Positions 25,421 through 37,200 of a stretch of DNA of 64,000 nucleotides are shown here, piece after piece. The translations under genes were made by a program, and so were the position numbers. The stretch is from Desmodus rotundus (Eukaryota > Chordata > Mammalia > Chiroptera > Phyllostomidae), in assembly GCF_022682495.2 (NCBI RefSeq), contig NC_071389.1, positions 179,056,056 to 179,120,055 on the forward strand, read 5' to 3'. Each line of letters opens with the position of its first letter. Position 1 is the first letter of the stretch. Below the pieces are notes generated by a model. That model was not told where the DNA came from, ran no database searches, and worked only from the letters and a program-made list of their open reading frames with translations.

Positions 25421-27364
25421 TTAAAGCATGGCATTAGAAATGGGTACTTTTGGCCCATTTTGGAATATTCTGCACTTATGTATGTTGTAGGGGTGGATAG
25501 CAGAAATAATGACAATTATCATTTAAATCACCTTCCAGACGGCTACAGACACGTCTCTGTGGGGATAATATATGGCTCCCTGGTGTGCCCTCATTTGTAG
25601 TTCCAGATGTGAGAGGAACTCTAAGATGAGAGTGGACAGGGAGCTGGTGCAAGGCCACAGGGAGGTTCGATGACATGGGATGTTCCATGTCCTTGCTGGA
25701 TCAGCCATCTCCCCTCTAACTAGCTATCTAGGAACCATTAACACAATAATAGAAGAGTTTTAAGCCTTTGAAAGAAAATCCAAAACCACCTACCTATTGC
25801 TTTGAGATAGTGGAGCAAGGTATAGACTCAAACACTAAGTGGTGTGGGGGGATCTCTGGATAAACCACCCCCTCATGTCCTAATGCCATTAGCCTTCCAT
25901 GGATATGGTTTCCCTTCCTGGGGCTCCCACTGCTAATGCCCAGTGCCTCCTTTTCACTTCAGCCTTAGCGTATTGTTCTGCAGTCTTTTCTTGAAACATC
26001 TTAATTGCTTTCCCTTGGGAGCTGTCAACAAAAACCAAAAAGTCTTATGTTTTATGGGAGGATTTTGTACCCTGCTCCTCTGAGCTGCCTCATTTCTGCC
26101 ATCCAAAACCTTGGCCAGATCTTACGCAGAGATCTCTGCCTTTCATTCACAAAGGACTGGGTTTGGTCTTCACAAGTTGGCTTTTCTTGTGAATCGTTTC
26201 CTTTCTTTTCACATTATCCGTAAGTCCAGGCCTTTGCTCTTCAACAAGGATGTAGACAGTCCCTTCACAAGCTACACTCTTTCTATCAACAAAATTTCTG
26301 CCAGGCCCACTTGTTGGGGTTATTTAAATCCTTCAGATGTCTTACTGTATTTGTTTTGGTGGGAAGAAAAGATGTTTGAGAACCTTGGATTCTTAGGTTT
26401 GAATTATTTAATATCTAGAGAGCCATTCTAAAATACCAGCTTTATATAAGCTACTATTGACTCTGGTTGGCTTCTGACACCTTTGTAGGAAAAAAGTCAG
26501 TTGCTCAAGTACACCTAAGAGAAAGAAAAGTTTGCTTAGGCCACCTTTTATAAAGCTTTACAGAACCTCTGGACCATATTCACAGTTTCCAGAGTTTGAG
26601 ACCTTAGGCCAGGAGATTAAGTGGTTTGGCAGCAAAGTCTCAACTGGGGCCAATTCCATGGTATTTGCCAGCAAAGATAATGGGCTGATAAGAGTCGTGT
26701 TGCTTTAATCTGCCAGGAAAAATTTCCCCCTTGTCACATTGAGGGCATCTGCCCACAGTTTCGTCTACGTGACAGTTTTCCCCTTTCAATCGCCCTGCTG
26801 ACTTTGGAGCCAAGAAACACTCATTCCTTGCAACTCTACCAAGTAATTTCTGTCTCCATTCTTCAAGTGGTTGTTTATAAGAAAGTTGTATGGAATTCAG
26901 AGCACTTTTTCTCTTTAAAAAAATGTCATAAATGGGGATGAGCTTTTAAACCCAAACACACGGCTTAACTGAAATTTTCTAATGATAGAAGTGAGCTACT
27001 ACTTATAACTATGTTTTTGTTTTGGTTTGTTCTTTTTTTTTTTTTGTCTTGCAATATACAAGATAAATAACTTATAAATTCCAAATTGGATTGTCAAGAA
27101 CTCTGACACTGCAGCGCTAGCCCTTGTGGTTTCATCACCACCGGTCACTGTCAGCCAATTAGAGGAAGAGCTCCCTGGTTCCATCCACTGGCAGGGATTT
27201 CTGGAGTGTAGAATGGGAGAACAGAGGTGGGGAGAGAGGCCAGGAGGAATGAGGAAACCATGAGCTCTGGGCAGCAATGGCAAAACTCCCTGCCTTAGCT
27301 TTCCATTCATCTTTCGCCCCATCCTCTCTCCCCTCACTGAGGCTGTGGGAGTAGCTTTCAAGTG
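25421..27364. other. Intergenic, apparently unique
   Basis: Slightly GC-richer than its surroundings, with frames of 106 and 120 codons (26111-26431 +, 26999-27361 -) that carry no recognisable domain. T-run at 27032-27044. Confidence 0.5.
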
Positions 27365-27600
27365 TACTCTCTACACTGGGGAATGCTGGTATTCAGAAGA
27401 TTCATTAATCTTAGCATCCTACTCTCAAACTTTAAGCTGCATTGAGAAATTTCTATATTTTTATTAAACCTTAAAACTTTTTATGTACATTTGGTGCATG
27501 TTTCTAGAGCTGTACAAAAACAACAAACCTGTACTCACATCACAATGTCATTTTGATAGTAACATTTTTTATTTTCATGAGGCAGAATTGTGTACAATCA
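27365..27600 (+). repeat. Intergenic direct duplication, copy B
   Basis: Second copy of the segment at 21685-21930, about 10 bp shorter, with small gaps such as near ttctatatttttattaaacc. A LINE-1 3' end follows about 115 bp later. Confidence 0.85.
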
Positions 27601-27715
27601 TTGAATTACACTTAGTAATTTTTTTAAAAAGATTAAAGCAGAACATGGAAAGAAATATTGAAGTAGAAGTATTATTTCATCTAGAAAATAAATACCCAGC
27701 AAGACTCTCTACCTT

Positions 27716-28062
27716 AAAGGATGGAGCTGGAGAGCATTATGCTAAGTGAAATAAGCCAGACGGTGAGGGACAAATATCACATGATCTCACCTTTAACTGG
27801 AACATAATAAATAGAAGAAAAAAGGAAACAAAATATAACCGGAGACATTGAAGTTAAGAACAATCTAACAATGGTCAGGGGGGAGTGGGGAGGGGACAGT
27901 GAGGAGAGGGGATTACAGGAACTACTATAAAGGACACATGGACAAAATCAAGGGGGAGGGTGGAGGTGGGGGAGGGAGGGGGGTTCAGCTGGGGTGGGGT
28001 GGAGGGATGGGGAGGAAAGGCATATAACTGTAATTGAATAACAATTAAAAAAAGTTTTCAAA
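27716..28062 (+). mobile_element. LINE-1 3' end, sense
   Basis: It runs from gagcattatgctaagtgaaa to the G-rich 3' UTR and the tail ctgtaattgaataacaatta plus A's. It begins within about 120 bp of the end of duplicated segment B. Confidence 0.83.
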
Positions 28063-28364
28063 AAAGTGGGATAATTGTCATAGGGGGTATGTATTTGTGA
28101 GTTTATTAAAGTTAAAAATGAAATGATATTTTTCCTATCAAAAATAAGTTTAAACGACTGATTATTTTGACAATTAGAACAGGCTTTGCAAATTAGCTTA
28201 CTGGTGGATATTTTCTAGAAATTAATTCAGCTATATACATGTCATAGTTTAGATAATATGATAAGAGAATTTCATGATATTTTATATTGATAAACGTATA
28301 ATTAAATTAATAATATTCTGATTTTCCCAAGTTTCTTAAGCATATTAAATGGCTTTTTACTTCT

Positions 28365-28945
28365 TTTATTTTTCAATTACTGTTTATATTCACTATGACT
28401 TTGTACTACTTTCAGGTGTACAGCATAAAGTTGTCCCCCCGATATGGCCAGCACCCACCTGGAAACATTGATAGTTATTAGAATATTATTTACTATATTT
28501 CCTATGCTGTACTTTACACACCTGTGACTATTTTGTAACTTCCAATTTGTACTTCTTAATCCCTTCATTTTTTTCCACCCACTCTCCCAATCTCCCTCCC
28601 CTCTGGCAACTACCAGCTTGTTCTCTGTATCTATGAGTGAGTCTGTTTCTATTTTGTTTGTTTGTTTATTTTGCTCTTTATATTCTACATATAAGTGAAA
28701 TCATATGAATGTCTCTTTGACTTATTTCACTTAACATAATACCCTCTAGGTCCATCCATGCTGTTGCAAATGGTAAGACTGCATTATTTTCATGGCCAAG
28801 TAATATTCCATTGCGTATATGTACCACCGTTTTTTTTATTTGTTGTACCACAGTTTTTTACCCACTTATCTATTGGTGGGCACTTAGTTTGCTCCCACAC
28901 CTTGGCTATTGCAAACGATGCTGCAATAAACATAGGGGTGCTTCA
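28365..28945 (-). mobile_element. LINE-1 3' end, antisense
   Basis: The minus strand gives the ORF2 end and 3' UTR: the block at 28720-28760 mirrors gcattatgctaagtgaaa-type sequence, and 28870-28940 is the gcaaacgatgctgcaataaa segment. The 3' UTR differs from the bat-type tail, suggesting an older LINE-1 subfamily. Confidence 0.78.
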
Positions 28946-31110
28946 GTGCTTTACTTTCAATGAAATTCACTAAGATGTATTTGATTTATCAGCTGATAGA
29001 TAATTAAAATAATTTTCGGATGATGATTATAATATGACCTTTGCCTTATAACTTAGATGCCTAAATAACTAAATGATACATAATAGTGGATCTCTTCCTG
29101 TGTGCCTACTCTTTGTATTTGTGCTATTGATAAGATAGTGTTGTTGTCTTATAACTTTATATTTTTTATTATTCATGTACTCAGTGTTCACTGTGGCAAA
29201 TCAGAAAATGCATTAAAAAAATAATTTCACTCTCCAGAGGTAACCACATTATCATTCAAGCAAATTTTCTCAGATTTTTAGCAAGCAAAAATATGTGAAT
29301 GCAATAAAAAATATACCACATCATATACAACTGCTCTTATTTTCACTTAATATTTTCACCTCTTTATCTACACACACATGATAAATAGGTAATATATTTT
29401 TGCAATTCATACTATTTCACTGAATGATTAACCAAAAATCAATTTCTTCATAATGGAAATTTAGGATGTTTTCAATTCACAAAAACTGGATAATCACTCT
29501 CCTATGCATATCTTTGTGCAGTTAAACTTTTCTTTATTTTAACTAAGGTTGACCAGACCATCATTTTGACTTTTAATCAATTTACTCCTAACTGCCTATT
29601 TCCGCACAGGAAACATATATATACGCATATATAAATGGGCTCAAATACGCCCTTACTTCTGTACATCCCTTACACCATCACTTCCATTCACAATCACATT
29701 CAGATTCACACAGAAACCCAGTAAGCTTACAGGTTCATATATGCACTTGTCTCTGTCACCCAAATAAAGGGGGAGCTGGGACAGGGCTGGGGGTGAGTGA
29801 AGATGGGAGTGGGGAAGGAAAGGAGTTCTGAAGGCTTGGGAGGAATCAAAGTCTGGTCGGGATTCGTCAGAGACGTAAGAAAGTAATAATGGGGTTAGGA
29901 GGGTGGCATCTCCAGTTATGGGAAAAGAAATGGTATTACAGCCATCAGCTAGGAAAGATATGGTGCTGAGACTGGGAGGCTGGCAGTGATATTTGTGCCC
30001 CATGGGTATGCTGCAGGCAGGAGGAGGAGCCTCATCACAACCTTGCAGAACCCAGGCTGAGGCCACGAGAAAACGGCCTCTGAGAGGTGTTGAAGGAGAA
30101 CAGAATACTAGATGGAGGAGGAAAGCACAGGCTGATGAAGAGAGACAGGTGTGATCCCTGTGAGCCACTTTGCCCAAATGGCCAGTCAGTGCACAGGCTG
30201 CTGCTGCCCAGCATCTCTCGATGACTCAAAGCAAATACTGACACAACCGACAGGTATTTATTCTGCACTCATCTCTTTTCAGAAATGTGCTCTAGTCATG
30301 TCTGCAGCATCGCGGTCCTTCTTGGTTATCACACCGTGTCCCTGTGCCACCCCAACCCCCAAGAAGCACCCACATACCCACCGAGTCTAGTTCCCCCATG
30401 TCTCTAGATCCTACCTCACTGCCTCCAAGTGAACTCCTTCCCTGCCACTCATGTTCGCCCCCATGCATCCTCATGAGACTTCCTCTTCCTCTTCACTTCT
30501 GTGGCCACGTCTCTGCTAAGTGGTGATAAAACAGCATGTGCCTCCTCGCACTGCTGTGCGAGTTTGATGAATGACCTCGTGTGACAGGACTTAGAACTTT
30601 GAGGTACTGTGAAAGCTCAGAAATGTTACTCTTATTAGGACTATTTCCTCATTCAAAAAATAAAATGGCATATCACCGATGCTTTCATTCCTCATCTCCT
30701 ACTTAACCCAAATTCTGAGAAGCCAGTTTCCCTCTGCCCGACAAACAGCTTCCAGTAACTGATTTCTGGGGCTATCTCCACAACTGAAACCTGCTTGGAC
30801 TGCTGCTCCTCCAGTGCCCAGGCATGTACTTAATTTAATACTTCTCTTTAAAAACAGAAAGAGAAATCAAAATTATTCATTTCATCCAATTATGTAATGT
30901 ATTTCATTTTGCCTTAAAGATATTTAAAGTAAAGATTAATAACCAGAGCCAGTGTAGCCTCAAAACACTGTTATGCAAATTTCTAGAGAATTCTGAGGAA
31001 GTAGATGAAAGAATATTGATAGTTGTGGAAATTGATTTTTTTTATACTGAAGTAGTTAATATGTTACAAAAAATAAATGGTTAGCAGTTTACTTTCCTTG
31101 TGCATCAGGT
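28946..31110. other. Upstream region of gene 2
   Basis: 28946-29640 is AT-rich and unremarkable. 29640-30600 is clearly GC-richer and has an open minus-strand frame of 174 codons (29653-30177) of unknown meaning. 30600-31110 leads into the promoter of gene 2. Confidence 0.5.
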
Positions 31111-31198
31111 AAAATAAAAGCCAGTGATTCTGGAACAGCAGCAGAGTTCACGGAATCAAGGGCTCAGACTCCCTTTATTTCCTTTTCCTCTCCACACC
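31111..31198 (+). promoter_or_regulatory. Probable core promoter and short 5' UTR of gene 2
   Basis: A TATA-like ATAAAAG lies at 31114-31120, about 80 bp before the ATG. A start 25-30 bp downstream (about 31142-31150) would leave a 5' UTR near 50 nt. TTCTGGAA at 31128-31135 resembles half-spaced STAT/acute-phase sites but is weak. No CpG island is seen. Confidence 0.5.
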
Positions 31199-31281
31199 AT
31201 GAGGGGAAGTGATTTGCCCAATCCAGTCTTAATTCTGTTTCTCCTGTTCCTTCCCAGAGATGCCTCAGCTACTGCAAAACC
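31199..31281 (+). CDS. Gene 2 exon 1: start codon and signal peptide
   Basis: ATG in a good context (ccacaccATGa) followed by [20 protein letters not shown] then DASATAKP. This is a secretory signal with hydrophobic core VLILFLLFL and likely cleavage near DASA. It ends aaaacc|gtaagc in phase 2, so joining to exon 2 gives [12 protein letters not shown], the typical A2M start (KPQYMVLVPSLL). Too short to stand out as an ORF; found from the family pattern. Confidence 0.85.
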
Positions 31282-34200
31282 GTAAGCAACATTTCCAGAA
31301 CAGTCTATTGTCTTCCTTTTTCCCATTTTGTTATCTGCTTCTTAATGTCTGTCTTTTTATTTATTTTCTGATTCCCTGTGAAATGATTTGTTGTCAGAAG
31401 GGCTTGGAAGAGTCATTAAGCTGTTATGACGTTCCACTTATATGTGGAATCTAATGAACAAGATAGACAAACAAGCTAGAAACAGACTCATAGATACAGA
31501 GAGCAGACTGACAGCTGTCAGAAGAGAGGAAGATTGTGGGGCTGTGTGAAAAAGGTGAAGAAATTTTTTTTAAATCTCACAGACAACAGTAAGGTGATTA
31601 CCAGAGGAAAAAGGAGGGGGTAGATAGAAGGAATAATCGAGGACCAAATGGTGATGAAAGGAGACTTGGCCTGGGGTAGTGAACACACAATACAATATGC
31701 AGATGGTGTATTATAGAATTGTACACTTGAAGCCTATAGAATTTTATTAACCAATGTCACCCCAATAAATTCAATAAAAGGTTTTTTCCAAAGTTCTTAT
31801 TGCACACATGGAAAAAGTATACTCTAATTCTAGAAAACTCAGACATAGGGCAGTAACATTTATGAAATATTCACCAAATAAAAATATAAAACTCTTTTAA
31901 AAAGTAAAAATTAAAAACTATAGAATTCCACAGCACTCATAAAATATAGAAAACATAGAATTCTGAACTATCCACCCCCCCCCCCAAGAAAGAAGTAAAT
32001 TAACATTGGCTCATGAAAAGGGCTGCAGTGTCACAGTCATTGTGAAGTGACTCGATCACTTGCCTTTCCTCAGGTCAGGGCTTGAAAAAACGGATGCACA
32101 CCTACAGACAAGCCAGGATTTGCGCATCCGTCCACTCAATCCTCCAGCAAAACTTCAGTGGCTAGCATTAGATCTTGGTACTAACAAACATTAACAAAAT
32201 GTGGACCCTGTCCTCTATACGTCACAGTAGAGATAAGAGAGTTGGCGCACAGAATGAAATGTAGAGCAAAACCAGAAACAGGTATTGCAGGATTCTGTGA
32301 GAATATTTACGAAAGAAACTTAACTCTTTATGGGACCGGGTATAAGGGAAGAGGCATCACTGAAGCCTGCATAGAGACAATTGTTTTCAAGATAAGTCTT
32401 ATGAATTCAGCAAATAGAAGTTTTACAGATAGACAAGGGGCTCCCAGTGTATGTTCGTGATATAGTCTTTCCTATAAGTCAACCGGGCAACTGCTGGGCT
32501 AGCTGCCTGCTGAGCAACCCAACACCAAGGAAGAGACAAGAGTCACACAAGGTGACTATGCTATTCACTCAGCTTTTATTGAATGTAGGTTCACTCAAAG
32601 TAGAACATCAACATACATTAATATCCTACTCATACCCTAACAATCTAAGAGAAATATAACATACACACACAGCAATCAATGTGTAATATATACACACAGA
32701 ACCCAAGAGTCTCAGACAGCAGGTCCAGGAGACAGTACAGTGGGCAAGGGAGCCATCAGCATCTTGCAAGGAAGGATCTCTGGAGCCAGGTGGGCAGCAG
32801 GGCAGATAAAGTCTTTAGTCCATGAGGGCAGAACCTCCAGCAGCCGATGCCAAGGGAGATCAGCATGATATGGAAGAGTGCTCTGGTGTGTGGAGCTCAG
32901 CTGTCTCAGCAGTGGTCTGGTACTTGCCTCAGTTATTCCCTTGAGGGTGGTGTGCCACCCTTCTGGGTCTCTTGATAAGTGTCTTGGCACCCTTGAGCCA
33001 AGTGGGGAATTTCCCCAAGAACCTATGGCTCTGCTCTGCAGACACAGCTGCTCTCACCACATCTACAGATACCTTATGTGTGTCTCCTTGTCAGATGTGT
33101 CTAATATGACTTAGGTAGTTTTCTTCTTGAACCTAAGTGTCATGGCTGACTGACAGCCATCTTGGTTGACATAAGTGACTCCATTTTGCTTTATATACTT
33201 TATGCTATTTTCACCAGACCAATGCCATTTTATTGGTCTGTTCTTCACACAAGGATCCTTCAGAAAGACAAAAGGCATGGGCAAGCAGAGCTTCTCAAAG
33301 TGCAGCATATTCGGGTTATTATAAATAATGAGCAAAGAGCCACAGGAGAGTGATCTTTTATTCTGGGTGTATGTGGTAATGTGTTTGGTATTAGGCTAGC
33401 TTGGAGTGGTTTTTCTTAAATCACCAGAGAGTGAAAGATAGAAAAGAGCTAAAGTTGCTTCTAAAGTAGTAATAAAAATAAGAGTTGGGAGGAGTGGGGA
33501 ATGGGGACATCTGTAATAGTGTAAACAATAAAAATTAAATAAATAAATAAACAAACAAACAAACAAATGAAAGTAGTAAAAAGCAATTCAAGTCTTCTAA
33601 GTTTCTAAGATCTTTCAGATAGGCTTTTGAAGAATACGCTCCTCTGTACTCCTGATGAAATCTGACTTTGTCCTTATTGGTGACAATAACAAAGATTATC
33701 TTGGAAACAGCCACAATAATGATGTCTTTTCAACCTTTGCATGGCTGAGTCAGACTCTCCTTCTCCACAGGCAGTACCTGGTGGTGGTCCCATCACAGCT
33801 GTACAGTGGAGTTCCTGAGAAGGCCTGCGTCATGCTTAATCACCTGAATGAGACCCTGACATTGAACATGATTCTGGAGTATGGAATATACACCCAGGCC
33901 CTCCTGTCAGACCTGGTGACAGTGAAAGACGCCTTCTACTGCAGCCCATTCATTGTCAGCATCACTCCTCAGGATAAGGGAGATTGTTAATGAAAGCACA
34001 GATTAGTTGAAGCCTTGTATTCTGACCCCCAACAATAAAAAAGCATAATGAAATTCTATTGGATGTGCTTAGATAATATTTACAAACAGATCTAGTGGAA
34101 TATACAAAAGCTAACTGTAGACATAGGGAAGATTTTGTTTGCTCTTAAGCTTCTAAGACAATGTTTATGCCATCAGAGATATAAACACTAAGATTGATCA

Positions 34201-37200
34201 AGTTAAGTGACTTATCTAAGATCTCACAGATGGTTGATGGTTAATATATTGCCCTAGTAACCTTCTATTACTTAAGGCATTAAATATTTAGTTAATCATT
34301 CTGGCTTACTACCAAATAACATATAATTGCTGTGAAAATACAAGCATGTTATTTCCTTCACTGTCATTACTGGTTGAATGTCATTGCTGGTTGAAGACTG
34401 CTTTGTTGCAGTACCATTTCCCTTTAATTAAATCAATGAATTGTTACTGTACTGCTACACAGTCATAATAATCTATAAAACAGGGGAAATAATCCTTGAC
34501 CATATCTCCTACTAATTCTCTTGGAACTAACCAGAAAAATGAGAATATCATAAAGGCTGAAACATTCAGAAGCAGGTTGGTCGAGCAGATTCTTCAGCTC
34601 ATATTCCTGTTTTACAGATTCCAGACTTGCCAACTTCCTCAGCATTCATTACTGTGCAGGTGAAAGGACTGACCCAGGAGTTCAAAAAGAGGAAAGCAAT
34701 GCAAATAATGAAAGTAGAGAGCCTAGTCTTTGTCCAGACAGACAAACCTATCTACAAACCAGGACAAACAGGTATCGGGAACTAAATGAACAAGGGCACC
34801 TTAAGCAACAGGGAGTTGGGAGGCAAGATTCTTTGTTACTCTATTCTGCAGTCATGGAAGTCCTGGCATGTTGTTCACTGTGTTATGACTTTGGATTCCC
34901 CTGGAGGGTTTCATGGGAAAAATCTCTGTTTCAGTGAGATTCCGCATTGTCTCTGTGGATGTCAATTTTCTCCCTTTGAATGAAATGGTGAGTCTCATAA
35001 TGATGGGTGAGGTTTGGAGAAACGTGCAAAAAGTTAAAAGCCCACTCTTTTGGAGAGCCTAAAACCAATATGAGATGCTTAAACCTCTCACAGAAAGATT
35101 TCACGGAAGTACAACTTCTGGAGAATAAGAGAAATCAGTTCATCAATTACATTCTTAAAATAAATTATATACTGTTTAAATGATATTCTTAAAGATACCA
35201 GTTACTTTTATTGAACAAAGGAAAAATGACTGTATGTGAATTCTCTCTTAAAGAAATGGAGAATTTCATAGAGATAAATATCGTCTGCAAAATAAACTTA
35301 CTATAGACCTTTTTTTTTTTACCTAAGTGTAAGTTTTCTCAACTTTACATTATTTCATAAAGGGAAAGGCATGACTTCCTAAGAGATGTGTGTCCCAAAT
35401 TAAATGTGTAGAGTCCTGTGAGACAAACTGGGGCATAATTCCTTGCCTGGACAAGAAATATACAGATTCACTTCCTCTGACCCAGATACTCTATTAATGC
35501 TGATATCACGGTTTTCTCTCTGTAAACTCTATCTCACACACATATTATTTCTTCCTTTTCAGTTCCCAGTGGTTTATATCGAGGTAGGTAATACATCATT
35601 GTATCTTAATTGGGATGAGGACTTACTACAAGTTATGTTAAATTGATTCTGTCCATCTCTCCTGTACCCACTAGCATTTCACCAAAACTAAATAAGCACT
35701 GTTTTTCTGGTTTTTCTTAAATCTTTTGAAGAGTGGATAAAGTGTAAATGAAGGAACAAAATCCCCTGGGATGATGCAATTTAGTGACTATTCCATTATT
35801 TCTGACCACAATAAATATGGCTAATCTCAAAATGAGGTACTATAATCTGTAATATCTTATAGCTGGTAAACTTATTGCCTTTTTCTCAATCTAGAATTCT
35901 TATAAAACTTGTCTAATACCTTTGGTGCCAGTTTACCCACCATCTACTATCCAACTCTCAACCTCATGCTCCCCAAAGTCTATTTATCAAAAGTCTATAT
36001 ATCAATTGTTTCTATGAACTCATCATATTTTTATCTATAGAATCCTAAGAGGAACCGAATCTTCCTATGGCAAAACGTCAGGTTGCAAGTGGGACTCAAC
36101 CAGCTCTCTTTCCCACTCTCGGTGGAGCCCGCTCTGGGTCTCTACAAGGTCATTGTGCAGAAGGTGTCAGGGAAAAAAATAGAGCATTCCTTTGAAGTGG
36201 ACGAATATGGTAAGAATTCTGCATGTGCCCAAGACATTTATAACATTAGACTACTTAAGATTGGCTAGGAATTTATTATCTGAATAACTAACCTTATACA
36301 GCTGTGGAAAGGGCCAGAAAAGTAAGTGTCCAGCAGGAATTGGTGGATCAGAGGAAACTGCTAATAGTTCTCCTAATGCAATGATGGGGACAAATAAATC
36401 AGACCTGGCAAGGGCACCTTCAGCTGCCAGAGCGAACCACGAAGAAAAACTGATAGAGCAATTTATGGAAGGCTGTTCCCCTTCAGAGCTGTCACTTCAG
36501 TGTTTCTGTAGCCAAGTGTCTGGGGTGGGTCCAGGGCCTGTGTCAGTCAGCGGGGCTAGCAGTTCACAAGAACTGGACACAGAGGGAAGGAATAAGAACA
36601 AATGGAACCTGACCTCACTGTACCTGTTACCACATCTAACTACAGTGATCTTCAGAGACTTAGGGTGTTGCTTTCCTTCCACCTTTGAAATATTGAACAC
36701 ATTCAAGACAAGGAGATTCTAGGAAATGTAGTACCAGCTTAACCAAATTAATGTGACACCAACTGCCCAGGATTGTGAATGACAGCTCCTTTCTCAGTAG
36801 TGTCCCTGCTGTTCCAAATTGTCATTGAAATCATTTCATGTGATCTTATGATAAAGGTTCTGTAATAGAATTATTACTAAACTTGCAAGATCTCCTGCCC
36901 ATTCTCACCTCATTTTTTTTCTTCTACTGACAACAGTTTTGCCCAAATTTGAGGTCCAGTTGAACATGCCCAAGACTATTGGTTTTCTAGATGAAACATT
37001 TGAGGTAACCGCGTGTGGCCTGTAAGTTACGTTTCTCATCTCCTTTCTATTTTCCTACCTTATTTGTATTGCAAATAACTGTTACTGGACTTGGGAGTAT
37101 TTGAACTACAGAAGGAATGACTCTCTTTCCCACTAGGCTGAGCCCTGATTAGAGAGCAGGAATGGTAGCATATGATACTTTTACTAGTAATATTAAAATC

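Larger units (their letters stand above)
34988..36936. other. Gene 2 introns 4-6: nothing else recognised
   Basis: Besides exons 5 and 6, the sequence looks single-copy. The 113-codon frame at 36381-36722 starts in intron 6 and resembles no A2M segment. Confidence 0.5.

Noticed and set aside
29653..30177. 174-codon minus-strand frame as a gene
   Set aside because: No recognisable domain, no splice pattern and no promoter. Kept only as a composition finding.
33973..33990. Extending exon 2 of gene 2 to the TAA at 33988
   Set aside because: It would truncate the protein after 90 residues, while all 18 later exons are open and conserved. A donor at 33955 gives the family length.
36381..36722. 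113-codon frame in intron 6 of gene 2
   Set aside because: No similarity to the A2M family, and exons 6 and 7 join directly in phase without it.
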